6,184 nucleotides of DNA from an uncultured Actinomycetes bacterium (lineage in GTDB: Bacteria; Actinomycetota; Acidimicrobiia; Acidimicrobiales; Ilumatobacteraceae): contig CAIOHI010000012.1 in the NCBI GenBank assembly GCA_903858075.1, positions 1 to 6,184 on the forward strand, read 5' to 3'. The notes below the pieces were generated by a model. That model was not told where the DNA came from. It was given only the letters and a program-made list of their open reading frames with translations, and did not search any database. Both the position numbers and the translations under genes were made by a program. How positions within the stretch are numbered: position 1 is the first letter of the stretch; every line of letters begins with the position of its first letter. Below are positions 1 to 5,291 of this stretch, one piece after another.

Positions 1-62
1 CAATCTCGGTTGCAGTGTTGGTCGGTCTGCGAGATCGCTGGATGTCTGGGGCTGAACGATGA
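1..62 (+). CDS. ABC transporter permease, C-terminal end only (probable molybdate permease ModB)
   Basis: Only the last 19 codons are visible, read from position 3 and stopping at the TGA at 60-62. They translate as a short hydrophobic stretch (ISVAVLVGL) followed by a polar, charged tail (RDRWMSGAER). This fits the end of the last membrane helix of an importer permease. The stop overlaps the ATG of the following ATPase gene (ATGA), a typical sign of translational coupling between permease and ATPase genes. The assignment to ModB rests entirely on the ModC-like neighbour; the fragment alone could belong to any ABC permease. Confidence 0.6.
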   Translation, partial: ISVAVLVGLRDRWMSGAER

Positions 63-691
63 GTTTGGTGTTGCAGGGCCAAGTGGGCAGGGGAGAGTTC
101 TCTCGCGAAGTTGACGTCACAGTGCAACACGGAGAGATTTTGGCAATCGTTGGCGCAAATGGTTCTGGAAAATCAACTGTGTTGCAAACCATCGCCGGCA
201 TTGCGGCATTAAAGAGTGGGCGATTGTCATTTGACAATGTGGTGTGGGATGAACCAATCACAAAGACCTTTACTCCCGCGCAAGATAGGCACTGCGGTGT
301 TGTCTTTCAAGACCTACGACTATTTCCTCACCTGTCACTCATTGCAAATGTTGCGTATGGCCTGCGTGCAACTGGGTTGTCAAAACAAGAGGCACACGCA
401 CGAGCTGCACAAGAGATGACGTTTGTTGGAGTCGATGAGTTGGCGGATAGAAAACCCGGGCAGGTCAGCGGCGGGGAGCGCCAACGGGCAGCCCTTGCTC
501 GTGCGCTTGTCCTGCGGCCGCCGGTGCTGCTTCTCGACGAGCCCTTTGCCTCTGTTGATGTCTCGTCCCGCCAAGGCCTCCGAGACCTGTTGCCCTCATT
601 GGTACAGGGTTATCAAGGCTCTGTTGTCCTTGTCTCCCATGACCCAGAGGACGTCCAGGCGCTAGCCACCAGCATCCTCGCCTTCGGTTAG
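59..691 (+). CDS. modC: Short ABC transporter ATPase, ModC-like (molybdate/oxyanion import)
   Basis: This 210-residue protein is an ABC nucleotide-binding subunit, which would hydrolyse ATP on the cytoplasmic face to drive import by the permease encoded just upstream. Motifs seen: Walker A GANGSGKST (32-40), Q-loop at Q84 in VVFQDLRLFPHL, signature VSGGERQR (136-143), Walker B VLLLDEP (156-162) with catalytic E161, D-loop SVD (165-167) and switch histidine H194 in VSHDP. All catalytic residues are intact. The FPHL segment, the LADRKPGQVSGGERQRAALARAL block and the pairing with an upstream permease resemble actinobacterial ModC. The protein stops right at the end of the ATPase core and lacks the C-terminal MOP/TOBE regulatory domain of the roughly 350-residue classical ModC. 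Substrate is therefore inferred; sulfate, tungstate or another ion is possible. The ATG start overlaps the upstream stop. Confidence 0.75.
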   Translation: MSLVLQGQVGRGEFSREVDVTVQHGEILAIVGANGSGKSTVLQTIAGIAALKSGRLSFDNVVWDEPITKTFTPAQDRHCGVVFQDLRLFPHLSLIANVAYGLRATGLSKQEAHARAAQEMTFVGVDELADRKPGQVSGGERQRAALARALVLRPPVLLLDEPFASVDVSSRQGLRDLLPSLVQGYQGSVVLVSHDPEDVQALATSILAFG

Positions 692-723
692 AGCCCAATA
701 AAAGCCCCAAAAAACTTGGTGGG

Positions 724-745
724 GTTCACCTTCCGTTCATCTTGC
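724..745 (+). promoter_or_regulatory. Candidate PHO box (PhoP-type direct repeat) upstream of pstC
   Basis: Two adjacent 11-bp units, GTTCACCTTCC (724-734) and GTTCATCTTGC (735-745), agree at 9 of 11 positions. The first eight bases of each fit the Streptomyces PHO-box unit G(G/T)TCAYYYR(G/C)G, known to bind the response regulator PhoP under phosphate starvation. The site ends 39 bp before the pstC start. This is the expected target gene and distance for such control. No convincing -10 box was found downstream of it, so the transcription start is open. Confidence 0.7.
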
Positions 746-784
746 CGTCGGTTGGGCGACAACTACCCCTGAGAACATCTATGG

Positions 785-1756
785 GTGATTCAAGACGACT
801 TGGTACCCCAGCACCGAAAACTTGTTTCGTCGTACACACTTGTTGATCGAATCTTTCGTCGTGTGATCACCACGGGAGGACTTTTCTCCCTTGTGATACT
901 TGGTTTAATCGGTGCATTTCTCCTCTATCGAGGATTTGAAATTTTCTCTGATTTCGGTTTCTCGTTCATCACAGGCGAAGTGTGGAACATCGGTGATCCG
1001 ATGGATACGTCAACTGCGGTACTTGGTATTGGTGCAATGCTCATGGGGTCTGTGATTACGTCGGTGATTGCAATTGTGATTGCTGTGCCTTGTGCAATTG
1101 CAGTGGCGTTGTTTATTGAGTACTACTCACCAAAAAGATTGCGATTGATTCTTACTGCGGTTCTTGACCTAGTTGCAGCTATCCCCTCTGTCATCTTTGG
1201 TATTTGGGGTTACGCAGTCTTGTTGCCAATTATCGAAGATTGGTCTGTACCACTTGAGCGTTGGCTCGATTTCATTCCCATCTTCAGTGTCCCATCTGGC
1301 ATTTTTGGAAGGTCGCCGTTTTTGGCAGGAGTACTTCTTGCACTCATGGTTATTCCAATTGTTACTTCAGTGGCGCGTGAGGTGTACAGCCAAGCACCGC
1401 GTGACCTCATCGATGCGTCGTACGCGTTAGGTGGAACTCGGTGGGGAGCAATACGAAACGTTGTCATTCCTTTTGGCCGCAGTGGTTTGGTAGGCGGTGC
1501 AATGCTTGGCCTGGGACGTGCACTTGGCGAGACAGTTGCTGTGTATCTAACACTTAATCTTGTGTTTGACATCAACTTCAGAATCCTCGGCTCTGCCGGA
1601 GGAAATGTGGCGTCACTCATTGCAACAAAGTTTGGTGAAGCCACAGAGTATGAACTGAAAGCACTCATGGCTGCTGGCCTTGTGTTGTTTCTTGTAACGC
1701 TCTTGGTCAATTTCATGGCGTCCTTCATCGTTAACAGGAGTAGAAAAATCTTATGA
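785..1756 (+). CDS. pstC: Phosphate ABC transporter permease PstC
   Basis: PstC is one of the two membrane subunits of the high-affinity phosphate importer PstSCAB. The 323-residue product has hydrophobic segments at about 33-50, 80-112, 126-150, 178-197, 233-260 and 293-315, fitting the usual six-helix plan. The cytoplasmic EAA loop that contacts PstB is seen at 199-229 (EVYSQAPRDLIDASYALGGT, then a conserved continuation to VIP). The segments LVAAIPSVIFGIWG and GRALGETVAV are family hallmarks. The GTG at 785 is the only start available after the in-frame stop TGA at 770-772; no good Shine-Dalgarno precedes it, so translation may be leaderless or weak. A PHO-box-like repeat lies just upstream. 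The stop overlaps the pstA start (ATGA). Length is normal for the family. Confidence 0.95.
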   Translation: MIQDDLVPQHRKLVSSYTLVDRIFRRVITTGGLFSLVILGLIGAFLLYRGFEIFSDFGFSFITGEVWNIGDPMDTSTAVLGIGAMLMGSVITSVIAIVIAVPCAIAVALFIEYYSPKRLRLILTAVLDLVAAIPSVIFGIWGYAVLLPIIEDWSVPLERWLDFIPIFSVPSGIFGRSPFLAGVLLALMVIPIVTSVAREVYSQAPRDLIDASYALGGTRWGAIRNVVIPFGRSGLVGGAMLGLGRALGETVAVYLTLNLVFDINFRILGSAGGNVASLIATKFGEATEYELKALMAAGLVLFLVTLLVNFMASFIVNRSRKIL

Positions 1757-2805
1757 CAACTATTCTTGACGCAGTCGAAGTGCCCACACCGAAGAGACCA
1801 TGGAATAAGAAGCGTCAAACGTTTATTCGTTCTGCGATTCTCATGAGTATTTCCTTAGTGTTTAGTTGGCTCTTGTCTTCCACAACAGAATTAGGTGGCG
1901 TACTCGGTTTCTATTTGGGGCTAGCAGTATGTCTGCCTGTCGTTGTGCTCATCGAGTCAATTCGTCACGGACGCAACGTTGCTATAGATCGGGTTGCATC
2001 CTCAGTAATCCTGGCCATGTTTGGTGTGGTTGTCATCCCCTGGATATCCATCGTGACCACGGTGTATCAAAAGGGTTCAAAAGCGTTTTATTGGGGTTAC
2101 CTCACGACAGACATGCGTTTTACAGCCTCTGGCGAATCACTTGAATTTGGTGGCGCACTCCACGCCATTGTTGGAACCCTGGTTATGGTGCTCATTGCTT
2201 CCCTCATTTCTGTTCCATTGGGAATAACGGCAGCAATTTATATTGTCGAGATCAAAGGTCGATTCGCCAGCTCAGTGCGGTTTTTCACTCAAGCGATGAG
2301 TGGAGTTCCATCGATTGTGGCCGGACTCTTTATTTACTCAACCATTTGTATATTTTTCGGCGGTTTTAGTGCTTGGGCCGGGGCGCTTGCATACACAATT
2401 CTCATGTTGCCCACTGTTGCGCGTACATCTGAAGAAGTATTGAAATTAGTGCCTGATGAACTACGTGCTGCCAGTTATGCCCTTGGCGCAAGTCAAGCCC
2501 GAACTGTGTTTCAAGTTGTGCTTCCCACCATCGCGACGGGTCTTGTTACCTCGGCGATTCTCGGTATTGCTCGCGTAGCCGGAGAAACTGCACCGCTGCT
2601 TCTCACGGCCTCTTACTTCGTGGCAACAAGTCGAAATCTAAACGAGCCAATTGCAAGTTTGCCAATTTACATTTTCTCGAACCTTGGCCTGGGAGACGCA
2701 AACGCAACAACACGTGCGTGGGGTGGCTCGCTAGTTTTGCTGATCGTCGTTTTTGTTTTGTTCTCGGTAGCCCGTGGCCTAAGTGCCCGTTTAAGCAGAA
2801 AGTAG
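1753..2805 (+). CDS. pstA: Phosphate ABC transporter permease PstA
   Basis: PstA pairs with PstC to form the phosphate channel in the cytoplasmic membrane. The product has 350 residues. The canonical domain begins near residue 82 with a membrane helix (82-104), followed by helices at about 137-165, 185-203, 207-222, 261-288 and 324-341. The EAA loop that docks onto PstB spans 227-258 (EEVLKLVPDELRAASYALGA, ending VVLP). FTQAMSGVPSIVAGLFIYS and ARVAGETAPLLLTA are typical PstA signatures. About 80 extra N-terminal residues include two further predicted membrane segments (27-42 and 47-66) and a basic linker; such an extension occurs in some actinobacterial PstA proteins and is absent from the roughly 300-residue E. 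coli form. The ATG overlaps the pstC stop, implying coupled translation; pstB follows 7 bp downstream. Confidence 0.95.
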   Translation: MTTILDAVEVPTPKRPWNKKRQTFIRSAILMSISLVFSWLLSSTTELGGVLGFYLGLAVCLPVVVLIESIRHGRNVAIDRVASSVILAMFGVVVIPWISIVTTVYQKGSKAFYWGYLTTDMRFTASGESLEFGGALHAIVGTLVMVLIASLISVPLGITAAIYIVEIKGRFASSVRFFTQAMSGVPSIVAGLFIYSTICIFFGGFSAWAGALAYTILMLPTVARTSEEVLKLVPDELRAASYALGASQARTVFQVVLPTIATGLVTSAILGIARVAGETAPLLLTASYFVATSRNLNEPIASLPIYIFSNLGLGDANATTRAWGGSLVLLIVVFVLFSVARGLSARLSRK

Positions 2806-2812
2806 TGCATAT

Positions 2813-3691
2813 ATGGATACCCCAAACTTAGAAACTAAAGAAGTAATCAACTCGAATATTCAAATGGAGCCAACAGTGATGAACGACACGACTCGACGCA
2901 ATGCAGACAACCTTGAGGCAAAAGGCGAGAGTGGCCTTGAGACTCGGGGGGTACATGCATGGTTTGATAAGCATCACGCGCTAGCGGATGTTTCTCTACA
3001 CTTTCCAGAAAACACAGTCACAGGCTTGATTGGACCATCTGGCTGCGGCAAGTCGACTTTCCTGCGCTTGTTGAACCGTATGCATGAGTTCATTCCAAAA
3101 GCAGCAATGGCTGGACAGGTGTTGTTTGAAGGCAACGATATTTATGCAGATGATGTAAATGCTATTGATATGCGCCGGCGCATCGGAATGGTATTTCAGA
3201 AGCCGAACCCATTTCCTGCAATGAATATTGGGGAAAACGTGGTGGCTGGTCTGAAGCTCTCCAAGATCAAATCAGACAATAAAGATGAAGTCATTGAGGA
3301 TTGTCTCACTCGTGCTGGCTTATGGAACGAAGTAAAAGATCGTCTCAAGTCTCCTGGTGGTTCTCTGTCGGGCGGCCAACAACAGCGTCTTTGCATTGCA
3401 AGGTCATTGGCACTAAAGCCAGATGTTCTATTGCTCGATGAGCCATGTTCTGCGCTCGACCCAGGCTCCACACTTCGAGTGGAAGAAACTATTGTTCAAC
3501 TCTCAGAGTCAATGACGATTGTGATTGTGACGCACAACATGCAACAAGCAGCTCGCGTCTCTGACTATTGTGCATTCTTCCTGTCCGATGGTGGACCGGG
3601 GCACTTGGTTGAGGCCGACCTCACTACGAGTATTTTCTCGAACCCCAAGGACACGCGCACCGCAGATTACGTGCAAGGTCGTTTCGGCTGA
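2813..3691 (+). CDS. pstB: Phosphate ABC transporter ATP-binding protein PstB
   Basis: PstB is the ATPase that powers phosphate import through PstC/PstA. Counting from the ATG at 2813 (292 residues), it has Walker A GPSGCGKST (74-82), Q-loop Q129 in MVFQKPNPFP (the KPNPFP run is a PstB hallmark), signature LSGGQQQR (185-192), Walker B VLLLDEP (205-211) with E210, D-loop ALDP and switch histidine H241 in VTHNMQQA. The C-terminus TADYVQGRFG matches the family ending. The first 43 or so residues are polar and outside the ATPase fold. A second in-frame ATG at 2879 (residue 23) has GGAG at 2866-2869, nine bases upstream, a better ribosome site than any before 2813. A 270-residue product starting there is plausible and closer to the roughly 257-residue E. 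coli protein. Confidence 0.95.
   Translation: MDTPNLETKEVINSNIQMEPTVMNDTTRRNADNLEAKGESGLETRGVHAWFDKHHALADVSLHFPENTVTGLIGPSGCGKSTFLRLLNRMHEFIPKAAMAGQVLFEGNDIYADDVNAIDMRRRIGMVFQKPNPFPAMNIGENVVAGLKLSKIKSDNKDEVIEDCLTRAGLWNEVKDRLKSPGGSLSGGQQQRLCIARSLALKPDVLLLDEPCSALDPGSTLRVEETIVQLSESMTIVIVTHNMQQAARVSDYCAFFLSDGGPGHLVEADLTTSIFSNPKDTRTADYVQGRFG
2866..2869 (+). promoter_or_regulatory. Shine-Dalgarno supporting an alternative pstB start at 2879
   Basis: GGAG lies nine bases upstream of the in-frame ATG at 2879 (residue 23 of the longest pstB frame). The upstream ATG at 2813 has only a weak purine run (AGAAAG, ending at 2802). The site therefore favours the shorter start, but both remain possible. Confidence 0.4.
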
Positions 3692-3697
3692 TTTTCA

Positions 3698-3719
3698 GTT
3701 AACGGATTGTTTACCTAAA
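3698..3719 (+). promoter_or_regulatory. Candidate second PHO box upstream of pstS
   Basis: Two adjacent 11-bp units start with GTT: GTTAACGGATT (3698-3708) and GTTTACCTAAA (3709-3719). They share the unit length and the GTTNAC core with the better repeat upstream of pstC. The site begins 7 bp after the pstB stop and ends 13 bp before a possible -35 element. The match is weaker than at 724-745, so the call rests on periodicity plus position in front of a phosphate-starvation gene. Confidence 0.5.
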
Positions 3720-3732
3720 TACCCCTTCTCGT

Positions 3733-3760
3733 TTGTCGGCTGGTATTTTTCCGGTTAAAT
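3733..3760 (+). promoter_or_regulatory. pstS: Possible pstS promoter
   Basis: TTGTCG (3733-3738) and TTAAAT (3755-3760) are separated by 16 bp, and each matches the sigma-70-type consensus at four of six positions. They lie between the candidate PHO box and the pstS ribosome site, the arrangement expected for an activated promoter. Another AT-rich hexamer, TATTTT at 3744-3749, could serve instead. Judged by eye only. Confidence 0.4.
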
Positions 3761-3800
3761 CCATCTCCTACGGTGCAAGTGGAAACATTTCCAATATCCC

Positions 3801-3806
3801 AAGGAG
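3801..3806 (+). promoter_or_regulatory. pstS: Strong Shine-Dalgarno that fixes the pstS start
   Basis: AAGGAG sits eight bases before the ATG at 3815. The reading frame is open further upstream to a GTG at 3773, but that start has no ribosome site, and the added 14 residues would precede the signal peptide. The ATG at 3815 is therefore chosen. Confidence 0.9.
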
Positions 3807-3814
3807 AAATACAA

Positions 3815-3895
3815 ATGACATTCCGTCGTAAAATCTCAGTCGTGGCAGCATTAGCTATCGCCACCACTGCTGCCGTCTCAACACAGGCAAATGCT
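3815..3895 (+). other. pstS: PstS signal peptide (Sec type, no lipobox)
   Basis: Residues 1-27 comprise a basic start (MTFRRK), a hydrophobic Ala/Val-rich core (about 7-21) and a polar end, STQANA. Cleavage is likely after ANA (residue 27), with alternatives one or two residues on. There is no cysteine near the site, so lipid attachment is not expected. The RR pair lacks the rest of the Tat consensus. Confidence 0.8.
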
Positions 3896-5188
3896 GCTGC
3901 TATTGGCGGCGGCGGAGCATCCTTCATGGCCAACATAATGGATATCTGCGCATCTGGGTTCAACAGAAACGAACTGGCGAACCCCAACAAAGTTGACACC
4001 ATTACCTACGACTCGCAGGGCTCTTCAAGAGGTAAAGACAATTTCAAAAGTGGACTCTATAAATTTGGTGGGTCTGAATCTGCGTACGCGAGTGGCACGG
4101 CTCCAGCAAACCTTGTGTATGTTCCCTTAATTGGTGGAGCAATCGCAATTGGTTATCGCGTTGATGGCATGAGCCCAGCAGATGCTCAGGTTCGCTTAAC
4201 CAGCGAGACTGTCGCAAAGATTTTTGCTGGTCAGATCACAAAGTGGAATGACCCAGCGATTCTTGCTTCAAACAAAGCTTCGACAGTGGCAAAGAAACTT
4301 TCTGTTACAAAGCTCGGCGTTACCGTTACCGCTACAAGGGTTAAGTCAAACGTAACTTTCTCGGTCAAAATGACTGCAGCTGCGAAGACAAAGTACAAGA
4401 ACGCAAAAGTAACAATTACGGCCGCGACTCTTGGTGGTGCAACTAAGTCCATCATTAATTCTCGATACACGAAGCCAATGACAAAAACTGCAACCTACGT
4501 GGCTAACACCACGTATCAGGTAAACGTTGGCAAGAACGCAATCGGTGTCCTCGCAGTCGCAACTGTGAAAGACGGCGTCACAATCACGATGCCAGATCTT
4601 GCTATTCGTGTTGTACACCGTTCCGATGGTTCTGGTACAACGAACAACTTCATCAACTTTTTGAATAAGTCATTCCCAGCAATCTGGAATAAGCCAACTA
4701 GCGATACATACAGCACTGGTTTCCCAGGTACCTTGCCTACAGATGGTTCATTCCAGAACGCAAAGGGTAATGAAGGCGTTTCTAGTGCTGTGCGCGATAC
4801 CAACGGTGCAATTACCTATGCAGAGCTTTCCTTCTTGGAAGAGCGTGGCGTAAAGGCAGCAGCTATTCAGAACCCAGGAAAAACCTATGTTTCCCCATCA
4901 CCGATCACTTCGGCCTCTTGGCTTGAAGGTGCAGAGGTGAGCGCCGAAGGATTGGTTAATCAGAACTATGCCTACACTGCAACTGATGCTTACCCAATCA
5001 ATGCTGTGTCATACGGTTTGGCAAGCTCTACCGCAAGTGCAGATATGGCAAGCGTGAAGCGTTTCTTTGGTTATTTCTTGAACACATGTGCACCGAAATC
5101 AGCTCCCGGAGCTGGGTACACACCACTTGTTGGAAAAATCCTTGAGAAGGCAGTCGCCCAACTTGCAAAGACAAACGGCGGAGCATAA
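3815..5188 (+). CDS. pstS: Secreted phosphate-binding protein PstS with a large internal insertion
   Basis: PstS is the extracytoplasmic receptor that binds phosphate and hands it to PstC/PstA. The 457-residue precursor starts with a Sec-type signal peptide (RRK, a hydrophobic core, then AxA sites near 25-29). The binding fold follows: GGGGASF (31-37), YDSQGSSRG (65-73), FGGSES (84-89), YVPLIGGAIAIGY (102-114), FAGQITKWNDPAI (137-149), RVVHRSDGSGTTNNF (265-279, the phosphate-binding Arg/Ser-Gly-Thr loop) and YPINAVSYG (393-401). Compared with the usual 320-370 residues it is about 95 longer, because of a basic insertion at about 152-258. There is no lipobox cysteine. The only two cysteines, C45 and C425, might form a disulfide. 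It follows pstB with a 123-bp gap carrying its own likely control signals, and ends at a strong terminator. Confidence 0.93.
   Translation: MTFRRKISVVAALAIATTAAVSTQANAAAIGGGGASFMANIMDICASGFNRNELANPNKVDTITYDSQGSSRGKDNFKSGLYKFGGSESAYASGTAPANLVYVPLIGGAIAIGYRVDGMSPADAQVRLTSETVAKIFAGQITKWNDPAILASNKASTVAKKLSVTKLGVTVTATRVKSNVTFSVKMTAAAKTKYKNAKVTITAATLGGATKSIINSRYTKPMTKTATYVANTTYQVNVGKNAIGVLAVATVKDGVTITMPDLAIRVVHRSDGSGTTNNFINFLNKSFPAIWNKPTSDTYSTGFPGTLPTDGSFQNAKGNEGVSSAVRDTNGAITYAELSFLEERGVKAAAIQNPGKTYVSPSPITSASWLEGAEVSAEGLVNQNYAYTATDAYPINAVSYGLASSTASADMASVKRFFGYFLNTCAPKSAPGAGYTPLVGKILEKAVAQLAKTNGGA
4268..4588 (+). other. Insertion domain within PstS (residues about 152-258)
   Basis: In ordinary PstS proteins, the WNDPAI segment is joined by about ten residues (such as LNPG-K-LP) to the VVHRSDGSGTT loop. 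Here over 100 residues separate them. The extra part is rich in Thr (about 21), Val and Ala, with 15 Lys, 2 Arg and only one acidic residue (D253). Alternating patterns such as VTVTAT, VTFSVKM, KVTITAA, YQVNV and GVTIT suggest a beta-sandwich or Ig-like fold. The exact limits are approximate. I do not recognise the domain family. Confidence 0.8.
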
Positions 5189-5213
5189 ACCCTCTACCCA
5201 GTTAGTAACTGCG

Positions 5214-5249
5214 AAAGGCCCGGTGCGAAAGCGCCGGGCCTTTCTGCTT
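5214..5249 (+). terminator. Intrinsic terminator after pstS
   Basis: AAAGGCCCGG (5214-5223) pairs perfectly with CCGGGCCTTT (5234-5243). The stem extends inward by a T-G wobble and two more pairs, and is capped by a C(GAAA)G tetraloop (5227-5230). A T-rich tail, TTTCTGCTT, follows. It lies 25 bp past the pstS stop and separates the pst cluster from the downstream dehydrogenase gene. The A-run on the left could give some function in the opposite direction too. Confidence 0.93.
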
Positions 5250-5291
5250 GCCCTGGTCAGCCGTAGATAGGTGACTGGGGCAGAATGGTGC

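Noticed and set aside
705..724. Hairpin between modC and pstC (CCCCAA pairing with TTGG-T-GG) as a terminator of the mod operon
   Set aside because: The stem is short with a bulge, and no T-run follows on the + strand. On the - strand a T-rich tail does follow, but no - strand gene needs it. It may weakly separate the operons but cannot be called.
747..763. Small inverted repeats GTCG/CGAC and GTTG/CAAC before pstC as an operator
   Set aside because: Four-base arms with mutually exclusive pairings are expected by chance, and the 11-bp direct repeat next to them explains the region better.
781..846. Short frame from the ATG at 781 (21 residues) overlapping the pstC start
   Set aside because: It has no ribosome site, no recognisable product, and lies out of frame inside pstC; it is most likely chance.
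1210..1818. Long minus-strand open frame opposite pstC (202 residues)
   Set aside because: It lies wholly opposite pstC and the pstA start, has low-complexity Ser/Arg/Pro-rich composition and matches no family I recognise; it is a shadow of the real coding frames.
3773..3814. GTG start for pstS at 3773
   Set aside because: There is no ribosome site, and the extension would put 14 polar residues ahead of a normal signal peptide; the AAGGAG at 3801-3806 clearly serves the ATG at 3815.
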